Source: Rhodamnia argentea (lineage: Eukaryota; Streptophyta; Magnoliopsida; Myrtales; Myrtaceae). From it: a stretch of 64,000 nucleotides of DNA. The notes below the pieces were generated by a model that made no database searches, was not told the origin of the DNA, and worked only from the letters and a program-made list of their open reading frames with translations. Both the position numbers and the translations under genes were made by a program. This document shows positions 22,958-34,000 of this stretch, in pieces (within the stretch, counting starts at the first letter, position 1; each line of letters begins with the position of its first letter). The DNA lies in NCBI RefSeq assembly GCF_020921035.1, contig NC_063151.1, positions 34,416,934 through 34,480,933 of the forward strand, written 5' to 3'.

Positions 22958-24781
22958 TCATCCATTTCGAGGAGATTTTGAAGCTTTAGTCAATTGGTTA
23001 ACCAATGAAGTATACGAGGCATAATCTTGAACAAGCCCTTTTTCATCTCTTATTTTTCCAATGTTTACAGAGTTTCCATGCTTGCAATGCCCATCCAACA
23101 AAATGTTGTAGGTAATGTCATCTGGAACCACACCCAAATTCATCATTGCATCTAAGAGCATCTTGGCATTTTTCATCTGACCTTGTTTACATAGTCCATT
23201 CATAAGCACATTGTACGTCACAACACCTGGTACATGCCCATCGCTTTGCATCTCTTTAAGCAATCTAAAGCCCATCTTTGTATCCCCCTTCTTACAAAAT
23301 CCATCCATGATCATAGTATACGTTGCGTCATCTGGTCTAATTCCCACTTTTAACATCTCTCTCAGTACTCTTTCCGCATCTATAGTGCGTCCTGCCTTGC
23401 AAAGCCCTGATATTAAAGCTGTAAATGCAACGTTATCAAGCTCAATTCCCTTCTCAACCATTTCTTTCCTAATATCTAAAGCAGATTCTATGTCTCCCTC
23501 TTTGCATATTCCATCAATGAGTGTAGTGTATGTGATCTTGTCAGGATTTAATCCTATGGATTTCATTTCTTCCACAAGCTTCCTTGCTTCTTTTAAATCT
23601 CCGGCCCTACAATGGCCATTGATGAGTGTGTTATATGTAACCAAATCAGGTCTTACGCCAGTGCTCAACATTTGTTGATAAATATCCGTAGCCATATCGA
23701 TCCTCCCATTCTTGCACTGCCAGTCAATTAAGGTAGTGAAAATAACATCATTTGGAACAATACCTCTTTCAGACATTTCCTTCAACAATAGATTTGCATC
23801 CTCTATCCTGCTCTCCTTACACAAGCCATTTATCAAGGTACTGTAAGTGAACATATCAGCCTGAAATCCACTCTTCTCCATGACTATCTTTAACCCAAAC
23901 CCCTCCTCTAAATCGCCAACCTTACAATATCCACTGATCAATGTATTGAAACTAACTATTCTTGGGGTCAAGCCCCGCTTTGGCATTTCATCGAATAATA
24001 ACCGTGCAGACTTAACTTTACCCGCTTTACAAAACCTGCTCATTAAAATGTTAAAACTATATATATTAGCAGGGAAACCAGCATTTAGAATCTCTATATA
24101 AAACCCCCAAGCCGCCTCCGGCAAGCTATTTTTCAACATTCTATTCAGCAAATGCCCACAACCACGAAATGGGACGGGGAAATTACGCTTCCTCATCAGC
24201 CTAAAGCACTGAATCGCATCAGGCACGTAATTGGCATCCGCATAAGCGATGATCAATGTATCAAATATGAAAGAAGATTGATGGGCACTTCTAGTTTCGA
24301 GAAGCAAGCGAAAGAGCGAAGAAGACGAGTCCTTTCCCTTTCGAGAGACGACGAGATTGATCACGGACTGGGCCTCAGCGAACATCTTGTGAGAGCAGAG
24401 GAAGTGAGCCATGGCGCAGCAGGATCCGACGGCAAGGCGGAAGTTGGGCTGCGCGGAGACGAAGTTGAAGAAGGAGAAGAGAGAGGGAGGAGGAAGGTCG
24501 TGAGGGTTGCGAGTGATGAGGTCCGTGATGTGGTCGGAAGTGAGGGAAGGGAGGAGTTTGCGGAGGGAAGAGTTGGAATGGAGGGGCTTGGTGGGAGAAT
24601 CGGATATGGCTTCAGATAGGAGAGAGAGGGTCGGGTCGTGCGGGTGGACCGGTGGCGGAGGGCTGTACCAGATGGTGCCGGTGGAGAAGACGGCGGAGGA
24701 AGAGGAGGCTTCACGGCGGAGGAGGCGAATTTTGGAGAGGTTGAGGTTGGCCATGTTAAGAGAGTGAGACCTCCAAAGCAC
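22958..24781 (-). CDS. P-class pentatricopeptide repeat protein, At1g09680-like
   Basis: Intronless 607-aa protein. From about residue 170 to 590 it is a run of 35-residue PPR motifs of the pure P class, for example VVTYNVLMNGLCKQGQMKNA and ITYTTLIDGICKEGDIESAL. There is no E, DYW or SMR extension. P-class PPR proteins bind organellar RNA base by base and act in its processing, stability or translation. The N-terminus (Arg/Ser-rich, MANLNLSKIRLLRREASSSS) suggests a mitochondrial or plastid signal. The length equals that of Arabidopsis At1g09680 as I recall it, but orthology is inferred. Met10 (24754) is an alternative start with a cleaner transit peptide. Intact. Confidence 0.9.
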   Translation of the reverse strand: MLWRSHSLNMANLNLSKIRLLRREASSSSAVFSTGTIWYSPPPPVHPHDPTLSLLSEAISDSPTKPLHSNSSLRKLLPSLTSDHITDLITRNPHDLPPPSLFSFFNFVSAQPNFRLAVGSCCAMAHFLCSHKMFAEAQSVINLVVSRKGKDSSSSLFRLLLETRSAHQSSFIFDTLIIAYADANYVPDAIQCFRLMRKRNFPVPFRGCGHLLNRMLKNSLPEAAWGFYIEILNAGFPANIYSFNILMSRFCKAGKVKSARLLFDEMPKRGLTPRIVSFNTLISGYCKVGDLEEGFGLKIVMEKSGFQADMFTYSTLINGLCKESRIEDANLLLKEMSERGIVPNDVIFTTLIDWQCKNGRIDMATDIYQQMLSTGVRPDLVTYNTLINGHCRAGDLKEARKLVEEMKSIGLNPDKITYTTLIDGICKEGDIESALDIRKEMVEKGIELDNVAFTALISGLCKAGRTIDAERVLREMLKVGIRPDDATYTMIMDGFCKKGDTKMGFRLLKEMQSDGHVPGVVTYNVLMNGLCKQGQMKNAKMLLDAMMNLGVVPDDITYNILLDGHCKHGNSVNIGKIRDEKGLVQDYASYTSLVNQLTKASKSPRNG

Positions 24782-24959
24782 GGTGACGGAGGACTAATGG
24801 CGTCATTTAACAGCAATGTCGCCGGTGATCCTTTAATTTGTCTCAAATTCGGAAATCATCCATTTACTTTTTCTTAATTAGAAAATTACCTTATACTTTT
24901 TGAAATGTTTATTCTTAGTCCTTTAGGTTAAACTTTTTTTTTTTTTAAATTCGTATATT
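24782..24959. other. PPR gene upstream region
   Basis: Short AT-rich promoter region of the PPR gene, ending at the start of the outer inverted-repeat element. Confidence 0.4.
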
Positions 24960-25186
24960 TGCACTAGAAGTTCTAAAACTTCTCACAAATGTACAATTGA
25001 GTCATAAAACATACTAAAAATGCAATTAAGTACTAAAACTTGTCAAATTAGTGTAATCAAATCCTTTAATTAACTAGTCCAACTAGACTGAGATAAAATA
25101 TCGATGTAGTTTTTTTTAAAACATTTTCTCTTTTCAACGTGGTCATAACATAATCCGATTTTCAGCCAAATTTTATTTGCATTAAA

Positions 25187-25195
25187 TAAAATAAA
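25187..25195. repeat. Target-site duplication, left copy
   Basis: TAAAATAAA, identical to 27128-27136, immediately outside the Mutator-like element. Confidence 0.8.
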
Positions 25196-27127
25196 GGAAA
25201 AATTTCAAATAAGGGCCTCAAGTGCCTTCGTTTTTTCAAATAAGGGTCTCAAGCGCACTTTGTTTCAAATAAGGGCCTGAAGTGCCCTTCTTGTTTCAAA
25301 AAAGGGCCTGACTCAAGGGCGTTTCCGTCTTTTTAGTTTTTTTTGAATTTTTTTTCCATTTTTGCAGTTTTCCTCTCTTACTTTTCTTTTCTTTTTTTCG
25401 TCCTTTTGCTGCTAAGCCAAGCTTCGATCTGTTCTTTCCTCCAAAAGCTGCTGCTCCCCTTCCTCTCCCTCCTTTTCCATCTTCTTCACCACCCCGTGCC
25501 CTCCTCTCTTCTCCAACTGCAAGCTTTATTTTCCTCCCGGCCTCACCCCACGAAGTCCTCGTCGGTCTGCTCTAGCTCACTCACGAGCTTTTTAGGCTTT
25601 CTTTCTCGGTTTAACCCCCGAGCCCCCCAAAGACGAGTTCCTCTAGTGCGAAAGCATGTCGGCTGAAGGTCATCGGACAGTAGCAATAGAGACGACTAGT
25701 CAGGCGTGGCGCGCACGAGCGAGAATGAAGAGTCTCTTGTTTCGGCGTTTTCCTTTTGCGACCCAGACCCCCTCTCTTTTCTGCTTTGCATTGCTCCCCT
25801 TTCTCCGATTTTTCTGTCAAGACCGAGAAAGCTTCTATCGCGAGCCTCCCTCTGCCCAGAGCTCTGCTTTCTGTTCTCGCTCGTTTCTTGTCCCGGTTCT
25901 ACTCTCTTGGTCTTTCTCTGCTATGTTTTCAGCCGAGACGAGAATGTTTGTGCCAGCAAGCACGAGCTGAGCGGAGACGTCGAGAGAGATGTTCTGGTTG
26001 GCCTTGTGCTTGGTGTGGAAGGTACGATCGACGATCGGGAGCATAGAGAACTCAAGTCGTGGGGAAGGACGCCGTCAGAGACAAACTGGATGAGTTTGGT
26101 TGCTGCGACCGAATAGACGACCGCGAGGAGGAGGAAGGAACCGAAGCTTAGACTACTTTTCCGTACATCACTCGCAAAGGATCGAGAGATAATGACTCGA
26201 TTGTCATAACCAAATCCCCCAAATCCTCAAGAAGTGATCCGCAATGCCCACAATCACTGTGCTTGACGTCAATAATTTGCGCAGTCTTCTTTAGTTGCGA
26301 GCCATGCAATCCAACCCACACGCTCGGCATGAAGCTGGCTTACACCGCAACCCCTCCGCACACCGCAGTTCATCTCCAACTGGTTTACACGCACCCCATC
26401 TGGAACCCCCATCTAGACAGATTACGCGTGAATCATCGAGTGATTGCCCTAATTTATGCTTATGACGATGGCCTCGACGCAGTCCCCCCCAGCCACGAAG
26501 CAGCCTCCGCTAGCCCCCTCATACGTTTGACGGTGGCGACACCGTGTTCGTTGGTCAAGAGAGCTTTCCTCTCGAGGGCAGCCCTTGCCCAAGCCTGAGG
26601 CCGGCGATGGGCGGGGGAGTGGAGAGGGTCTTTAGAGATCGCTGCAAACGTGAAGTACTCAAAACTGAAATGACCAAACGGAGGAGGGGAAGCTAGCCAA
26701 GGCTGCTTCTGGGTTGGGTGGGACTGCATCGAGGTTGTCGTCAGCTCCAGCGAGGGCGAGTCTGGAGGGTTCGAGGGGTGAGTCCGGGAAGAAAATAAGG
26801 CTTGCGGTCGGAGAAAAGAAGAGGGCACGGAGTGGCGAAGGCGATGGAAGAGGAGGGAGAGGAAGTGGAACAGCAGCTTTTGGAGGAAAGAACAGATCGA
26901 AGCTTGGCTTAGCAGCAAAAGGACGAAAAAAAGAAAAGAAAAGTAAGAGAGGAAAACTGAAAAAATGGAAAAAAAATTCAAAAAAACTAAAAAGACGGAA
27001 ACGCCCTTGAGTCAGGCCCTTTTTTGAAACAAGAAGGGCACTTCAGGCCCTTATTTGAAACAAAGTGCACTTGAGACCCTTATTTGAAAAAACGAAGGCA
27101 CTTGAGGCTCTTATTTGGAATTTTCCC
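25196..27127. mobile_element. Mutator-like non-autonomous element with long terminal inverted repeats
   Basis: The 1932-bp element is bounded by a perfect 9-bp target duplication, TAAAATAAA, at 25187-25195 and 27128-27136; 9 bp is the Mutator signature. Arms of roughly 360 bp (25196 to about 25560 and about 26770-27127) are near-identical in inverted orientation, so insertion or homogenisation is recent. Each arm starts with several tandem copies of a 'TTTCAAATAAGGGCCTGAAG' type unit. Both arms can encode the same hydrophobic frame (starts MNFFSIF), a by-product of the repeat. No transposase. The 1.2-kb core is GC-richer with protein-like fragments on the minus strand, such as IIDVKHSDCGHCGSLLEDLG (26148-26330) and NQNISLDVSAQLVLAGTNIL (25835-26044). 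These could be captured gene pieces (Pack-MULE); I could not identify the donor. Confidence 0.8.
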
Positions 27128-27136
27128 TAAAATAAA
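27128..27136. repeat. Target-site duplication, right copy
   Basis: TAAAATAAA, identical to 25187-25195. The low-complexity composition raises the chance-match risk, but the position exactly at the two ends supports it. Confidence 0.8.
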
Positions 27137-27585
27137 TTAAACAAAAAAAAGAAAATTTTAAAAATTTTAAAAAAAAATAAAAATAAAACCAAGCGACAGG
27201 GCTGCAAAGCCGCCGCCCCACTATCTCTAGGGAGAGCCAGCAATGGTGGGGGAATGGTCGGCGAGGCTCATCAAGCTTTGGCCAGGGAGACAACCCTCTC
27301 CTATAGTCGACAAGGGTCGTTGGCCCTCGCTTTTTCCTTCTTCTTTTTTTTTTTAATTTAGCTTATTTTTTTATTTAGTTTAAATAATACTTGTAAAAAA
27401 AAAAATAGATTAGGAACAAAACGACGAAAAAGATCACATATCACCTTTCGTCACCCAAGTTATACGGAGTTAACGGAAGGACTTAATTGTACTAATTTGA
27501 CAAGTTTTGATATACTCGAATGCAATCTTTACAAATTTTAAGACTCAATTGCGTTTTCGTGATAAATTTTAGAACTTCGAGTTGA

Positions 27586-28591
27586 CATATCCCTTCTAAA
27601 CTTTTGGTGATATGAATAGTCAGATTGCTTGTATAGACATCCAAATAAACATTTGATATCAGAATTCACTCAAAACTACTATTTGGCACCACAAAATCCG
27701 TAACAAGGAAAGACTCGTTGTTGATGGGAGCGAAGCTCATCGGCGACGAGTGTCCGTCGTCAGCATTCGAACTCGAAACTAATCAGACCATGAATAAACA
27801 TTATTAACGGCGCCGAAATGTTCTGTTGAGCCTCGCAAATAACAGACAAGGAGGTGATGAGACGATCGAGAGAGAGAGAGAGATGGAGGGAGAGGATCCG
27901 GAACCCACAAAGACCAAAACATCACTCCCAGTTATTATATGCCATGACGAGGAAACCTCTCTCCACCAGCATGGAGAGACAATGCATACGAGCGGACACA
28001 CTGCGTATTATCAACTTTTACCGTTGGAATTTTTCTTATTTGGAGCTTGAGCGATAAGTTAACTCGATCTGTAACTCGTGATCACGACTAGTACTACGCA
28101 AAGATACATCATTAAACCGAGTCGATCGCTTTGACGGGGTGTCCGCGCTTCTGCATTGTTTCCGGCCGTCGTTTGATGGGTCGAAGAACTCTTCTGCGTC
28201 AAGAGTTACTTGCTGTCACGGATCGGTCGCCCCTTTCTTTGACTCGTCCCTTGAAGGGACAGGGTTTGGGATTCGCGGGGAAGGTAGATATTTGAATTCA
28301 CAGATAAGTCAGGCGATGGAAGGAAGCACCGCATTTGTTGGGGTTGGATCCCCTCCCCCGAGGGACTCCACTGTAACTCCAGCAACCTAGTTCGGTTTCC
28401 AAGTGGTGGGAAAGAGAGATGATGGCCGAACTCGCCTGTTAAACCCATGCTCGGATCGTAACCACGTCTTATTAATTCGCAGCGTATAAAATGCAAACCT
28501 ATTCATGATTTAACCAAAGATCATAATGTTTAAGTCAACTCACTTTGATTACTGTACGAAATTTACCAGTGTGGATCACATTGAGGACATC
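27586..28591. other. Intergenic, downstream of the unknown-function gene
   Basis: Contains a short GA run (27868-27884) and several small frames without recognisable domains. I see no gene. Part of it is the 3' flank of the minus-strand gene at 28592. Confidence 0.4.
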
Positions 28592-29197
28592 TCATCTGAC
28601 TACTGGTACGTGCTTGTTGCGCCTTGACCTGGCCTCCCTCAAAACTGATGCCTCCACCACATCTTCTCTTGTCGGGCACATCACTCCATGCCTCTGCCAA
28701 AACCCTGAACTCTTCTTCTCCTTCCGCTTCTTCCTGCCGCCGCTTCTCTCACTCTCCGGCGACGTCGTGTCGCATTTCCAGTGATCGTGATGAAGCCCGA
28801 CCTTGGCGGAACCGGCGTAGTTGTTGTCGTAGAATCGACCGGACTCTGTGAATCGATCTATTTGCCTCGAAATCACGTGCACTTCGTATGGATCCATAAG
28901 AGAATTCTCTTTCTCTTTCTCCTTCTCCCTCTCTTTGTCATCTTGAACCTTGGCAAGTTGAGCTAACTTAACGGCTTCTTGCCTGTACCGCGACGGCCTC
29001 GGGGCTCGGGGGGTCCTGGTGACGTCGTGCTCGCGAATCGGCTTCCCTTCCGACGCCGACCCGCGTTCGTACCACGCCCATGCAGCCGCTTTGGCTAGAG
29101 CCAAGTCGTCTACGCTTCCTCTGCTTCTCGACTTCTTTCTCTCCATGGACAAGCTGGAGGAGGATGAGGAAGGAGGAGGAGGAGGCGGTGGTGGCAT
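28592..29197 (-). CDS. Plant protein of unknown function, intronless, 201 aa
   Basis: I do not recognise a named domain. The N-terminus is a Pro8-Ser7 tract followed by a basic MERKKSRSRG. Next comes a well-formed core, DDLALAKAAAWAWYERGS then GKPIREHDV, of a kind I associate with small plant proteins annotated only as uncharacterised. A highly charged Lys/Glu repeat (about residues 87-98), a middle block (DPYEVHVISRQIDRFTES) and a basic SGGRKKRKEKKS (about residues 151-162) follow; the last could act in nuclear import. A second in-frame Met (MERKKSRS) at codon 18 is an alternative start that would skip the homopolymer tract. Composition and length argue for a real gene. No regulatory sequence identified. 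Confidence 0.75.
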   Translation of the reverse strand: MPPPPPPPPSSSSSSLSMERKKSRSRGSVDDLALAKAAAWAWYERGSASEGKPIREHDVTRTPRAPRPSRYRQEAVKLAQLAKVQDDKEREKEKEKENSLMDPYEVHVISRQIDRFTESGRFYDNNYAGSAKVGLHHDHWKCDTTSPESERSGGRKKRKEKKSSGFWQRHGVMCPTREDVVEASVLREARSRRNKHVPVVR

Positions 29198-29457
29198 AAG
29201 AAAGGTGCATCACGACAGGGAGTTTGAAATGGAATATGTGGAAATTTGAAGCTCCACGCTTACTGACGATAAAGCCTTGGTACTTCGCTGGCGCCTTACG
29301 TGTTTGTCTTCTTTACTTTTCCTGTGAAAAGAGAGAATAACGGTAGTTCAACGAAAAGGATCTTTCTCATGTCACGACGAGAAACTCTTTTCACGCAAGC
29401 CCTGTTAATCAATTTGACTCCTATGAAGTCGATCACCGCATCAAAGTCATTCTAAAT
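29198..29457. other. Upstream region of the unknown-function gene
   Basis: Promoter side of the minus-strand gene. No distinct element recognised. Confidence 0.35.
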
Positions 29458-29816
29458 AGGGTTAATAGCATGAAAAATACCAAATCAATACACCTATGAA
29501 AAATTTATCCCAAACTAATTGTTTGACTTTCAAATTTACCCTATGTTAATTTCTGTTAAATTTTCCTATCAAATTGCTAAGTTAGATTATACGTGACGGT
29601 TAGCAGATATACTAATTTGAGGTTTTTACCCTCCAATTGTCACATGTACACTTGTTTGATGTTTTTCGTGGCATAAATTCAATCACTGGTGTACCAATTT
29701 GAGATCTTTGGTGATTTAAAAATTAGTTTAAGGTAAATTAATCACAAGTGTACCGGTTTGAAATCTTTCATTTGTAACAGATGTACCAATTTAAGGTTTT
29801 TCGTAGTATTAACCCT
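29458..29816. mobile_element. MITE-like element, AGGGTTAATA family, copy 1
   Basis: Begins AGGGTTAATAGCATGAAAAA and ends TTTTCGTAGTATTAACCCT, an imperfect terminal inverted repeat. Inside are repeated phrases such as 'GTACCAATTTGAGATCTTT' and 'AAATTAATCACAAGTGTACC'. The second copy at 59571-60024 has the same ends and the same order of phrases. No coding capacity. Target duplication not clear. Confidence 0.6.
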
Positions 29817-31075
29817 TTATACTTATGAAAAAATTTCCAATAACGATGGAGCAAAGATAAATTGAATGAGAAAATAAAGAAGAGAAAAAAGGAAGAGGGC
29901 AAGACACAGATGGGTTGATTTTAAGGATGCCAATTTTCGGTTTCTTCCATTGCTGTTGACTAGTCGGCAATGGAAATGATCACGAGGGATGGCCGATTGG
30001 TGAAGTTTTGAATGTTGATGTTAGGTGGAGAAAGCATGGGGTTGGGACTACAAGCATTAAGTTCTCTAGCGAATGGACTCTTCTGACCTGTCGCTTTATA
30101 GCCAGGGAATTGTTCTACCATTGTGAAATTGTCCTTACCAGGGAATTGAAAGCCTACGGAAACTTTTTTAACTCTTTGGCTGGACTTTAGGAAATATGTC
30201 GCACGGGATCGACGTGCGTCAATTGTCGATGTCGCCTTCCTTTTCGCAATCGACAACGAATATCGATATTTGTTGTGGACCGCAGATGTTTCCACAAGCT
30301 GCAGAGTAGATGGTCCAAATACACATAAGACCAGGCAATGTCTGAAATGGATCGACACATTGAGAATCTTGTAGACCTTGTATTACCATCCTATGATGGA
30401 CGACAATCGCAGCAGTCCAATTCTGCATGAAACAATTGGGAACCGATCGAAACGACAAAAAGCTGGCACTCAACCCTCCCTCATCAACTTGAAGAGTGTC
30501 CGGACGCTGAGAAACCATGAAATGAGTAGCTAACTAAACTCTCTGCAACGTGGAAAATGAAAAGCCAAGCAACTAGATACAAAACCTTGCTGCCTCCGTT
30601 TAACTAGGACGTACAACCTCCCAATAGCCACCTAAATAGCAGGCACACGAAATCCAACCACCTATGTACCTCAGCATGTCGATGAACTTTTAGCCTAAAT
30701 ATGAGCGGATCATCAAGACAGCATGCCACGATATCCCTATCTGTTTACCACTTTGTCCTGCAACGTCTTCAGTAATCTTACGGAAGCTCACTGGTCGTGA
30801 TGATCAACAATTCATTGCTTTATCAGAACCAGAACAACATCGGAACCCCGTGGAGTTCCATCTTGATGTTGATCCATCTTGCTACTTTCCCTTTCCCTAA
30901 AATAAATTAGTGTTGAACAGACCAGCATCGCAGATTAGCTAACTAAACAATGACGGTGAAAATAGCGGATGCATTTAGTAGAATACATTTACTGATTGAA
31001 CCTGCACAAGAAAGTTCTGTTTTTCCCTAATTATTCGACAGAGTAACTCCAGATCCGGCATTAAGAAGCTCCAGT
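29817..31075. other. Intergenic, no gene recognised
   Basis: Frames at 29960-30518 on the minus strand look partly protein-like but show no known motif and no splice structure I could join. The remainder is the 3' flank of the TPR gene. Confidence 0.35.
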
Positions 31076-34000
31076 TTACTTCTTATTTCTCCTCATTTGA
31101 GAAATTTCCTTTTCAACTCGACTAATTTCTTGTTTCAGCTCATGCATAGTGACTTCTTGAGAATGCTGCATCCCTTCCGGAGTGATATCCTCGATCAAGC
31201 TTGCTAGATGCTTTAAACATGAGACATACTCAACCTTTATCTCAACAAAACCGGACACCGACCTTTCATGAGCGAACTGCATGTGAACATAAGACAAACC
31301 CGATTTGTTACAAAAAACTTCACTTGCTGGCTTTAAGAATGATTCACCTAAAATGAGAAATTATCAGAGTCAATCTAAAGTTATAAGATCATAATAGGCT
31401 ACCCCTACTCGTGAACTTTTAACCAACAGTGGCATCGCTAATGTTATTGAACTACAATATTGCCAAGCTAGCCCACATTTGAGTAATCTTCTCTCCTATT
31501 CAGTTTAAATCTTGATGGTTTTCTCTGCTTATGGACATACTGTGTTTCTTTGATATCGGTCAACAGTGGATGCTCCGATTATCAGTTTAACTGCAGGAAG
31601 AAAAAGGAAAGGTCTAAATAATCACAACAATGAAAGAGCTAGTGGCCAGAGGTCAAGTAACATTCAGCACCACTTAACATACTTTCTATGAAATTTTTTG
31701 TTGCCCTTATGCATTTACTCCCATACTAACTGCTAATCCAAATGCCATTGCTGTAATCTGAGGATATGAGTTAGATTCACTTCACCAGTACCATTACCTT
31801 GACAGTTGCTAACATTCCCAATTCTAAATCTATGAGGACAAATCACCTAGAAATTTTCCGGTCAGGCTATGCATTAGAAAAGGAAATATGTACGAAAATT
31901 AACATCAGCACACATCCCTGGACAGGGTAGCCTTATTCTCAGTGACCACATAGCACCAAGCCAAAGATGTATATCTTCGAAACCCAGCAAAGCAACATAC
32001 AAAAAAGTAGATTAGGCTTAGTTCACTTAAGAGTAGAGCGATAAACCTCTTTGAAAGAAGACATGCATCGTAAAAGGGCATCTTCGGCTTCAACAAGATG
32101 TGAGTTCTCATCCTGGTCAAAGAGTAACATATGAGACAAGTCAACTGCAGTGAAATAGCTCAAGAGAGTACTTGCATAAATGAAGAGGTACCGTACAAAA
32201 ATCATAATATAGGCATATGCAGTGAAACGCTATCAGTCTCAGAAAGGTAAGAGTCTGGCCATTGAGGTGCAAACTTGCAAGGAAGAAGGCGGCAATATAT
32301 TTAAAGAAAAGTATGATAGGAAGATAAAGCAAAGTATAACTGTTAAGTGAAAGAAGACTAAACTTCAATAGAATGCTGCGTTCAATTGTAACGCAGCATT
32401 CTACTTTGAACGTAAAGCAAAGTATAACTGTTAAGTGAAAGAAGACTAAACTTCAATTTCAACCACACACCAGATTTCACTATTATTCCTGAAGTTTGAT
32501 TGTCTATCACAACGTTGCTAAGTTCCTCAATAGGATAACCAAAACAGATACAATGCAGTGAATTCAGGATATCTATTCCACGTAAGATCACTGAAAAGCT
32601 ATCTATATCAAATTTGAGCATCTGATTTTCTTGAGTTCAACGTCATTGTGAAGTTTAACCACTTTTAAAGAAATTACAGTTAATGAAAGAAGTACATGTG
32701 TTGAATTATCCTGATTTTGCTGTCCTCATTATTACGAATAGCTGTAATTAATTAGTTACGAAATGATTTATTAGTATCCCATAATTTGTGGGATTGGTCC
32801 CGTAATTTGTGGGATTACAATAGCTGTATTTTTCAGATCTGATTATCTCTTTAGCTTGTACTTAACATAGTCCTATAAATAGCTTTGTAATAGTGGTACA
32901 AGAAGTAATGAGAATTATCACAATTCTTTTCTCTAAATTATTCATGGTATCAAAGCTTTCGGCTTGTTTTTTTTTTTTGTTTTTCTGGGATAGTGTTGCA
33001 GTGCAGCCTTCATTGTTGCAATAATCTTCCAATCACAGCCTTCATTGGTGGATTTGTTTTTTGAGCCTTCATTGCTAGGTTTGTTTTTGTGCTTAACAAT
33101 CTAATCGCAACCATCATTGTTGTGATCTTCCTTTCCGAGTACTTTTCCTTTTTTTGCATTACTTGGAAATGTCCATGTCTGAGACAAAAATTCAAGCCGA
33201 GGTGGCCAATACCAACCATATGACCAGCGATCTACAAAATTTGAGGGCAAACTATAGGACGAATGAGAAGAATTATCTCCTTTTAAGGCCTCTTGAAAAG
33301 CCCTATGGTGCATGTTCTTTGGCACTCTCAAGTAAGCCTCCATTCTCTTTTGGTCTAAATGCCTCAGAAACACTTTCTAGTGAAGCTTGGATAATAGACT
33401 CAGGTGCTACGAATCACATGACTCACACTTCACATTTTTTTAGTACCTATACCCCATGTCCAAGCAATAGAAAAATAGCAGTCGCAAACAGCTCCCTGGC
33501 CACTGTTGTAGGAATTGTTGATATCCATATTACGCCCATTCTCACTCTCAAAGGTGTCCTCCATGTGCCAAAACTATCGGCCAATCTTGTCTCCATACAA
33601 AAGCTCACCAAAGACCTCAAATGTTATGCAAGTTTTTACCCTATCTACTATGTTTTTCAGGAACAGGATTCGGAGAGGAAGATTGGACTTGCTAAGGAAA
33701 AGAAACGGTTGTATTATCTCGAGACGCCGAGGGTTTCGAAGAAAGTCATGAATAATTCATCCTTGTCATTTCTTAGTACTTCAAATAAAGATGTCATTTG
33801 GCTTTATCATTTTCGTTTTGGTCATCCATCTTTCCGTGTCTTAAACATCATGTTTCCTTCATTGTTTAAAGGGCTAGATATAAGTGAATTTCAGGGTGAT
33901 ACTCGTGAATTTGCTAAGCACATTCGTGTATCTTTTCCTATTAACAACAAAAGAAGTTCTCATCCTTTTGATTAGATTCACAGTGACATTTGGGGATCCT

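Larger units (their letters stand above)
24960..27585. mobile_element. Older inverted-repeat DNA element interrupted by a Mutator-like insertion
   Basis: The left arm (about 24965-25085: GAAGTTCTAAAACTT, ACAATTGAGTCATAAAA, AAAACTTGTCAAATTAGT) pairs with the reverse complement of the right arm (about 27463-27585: GAAGTTCTAAAATTT, GCAATTGAGTCTTAAAA, AAAACTTGTCAAATTAGT). A GC-rich piece at 27185-27340 (GGCGAGGCTCATCAAG) is the remaining core. The Mutator-like element at 25196-27127 sits inside, so the original element was only about 0.7 kb. Exact ends and target duplication are unresolved. Confidence 0.5.

Noticed and set aside
22396-22989. 197-codon plus-strand frame
   Set aside because: It overlaps the PPR gene end on the other strand, shows no domain, and its sequence looks like antisense and 3' flank composition.
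26460-26981. 173-codon minus-strand frame starting MNFFSIF
   Set aside because: The same hydrophobic start is encoded by the opposite arm of the Mutator-like inverted repeat, so it is a by-product of the repeat.
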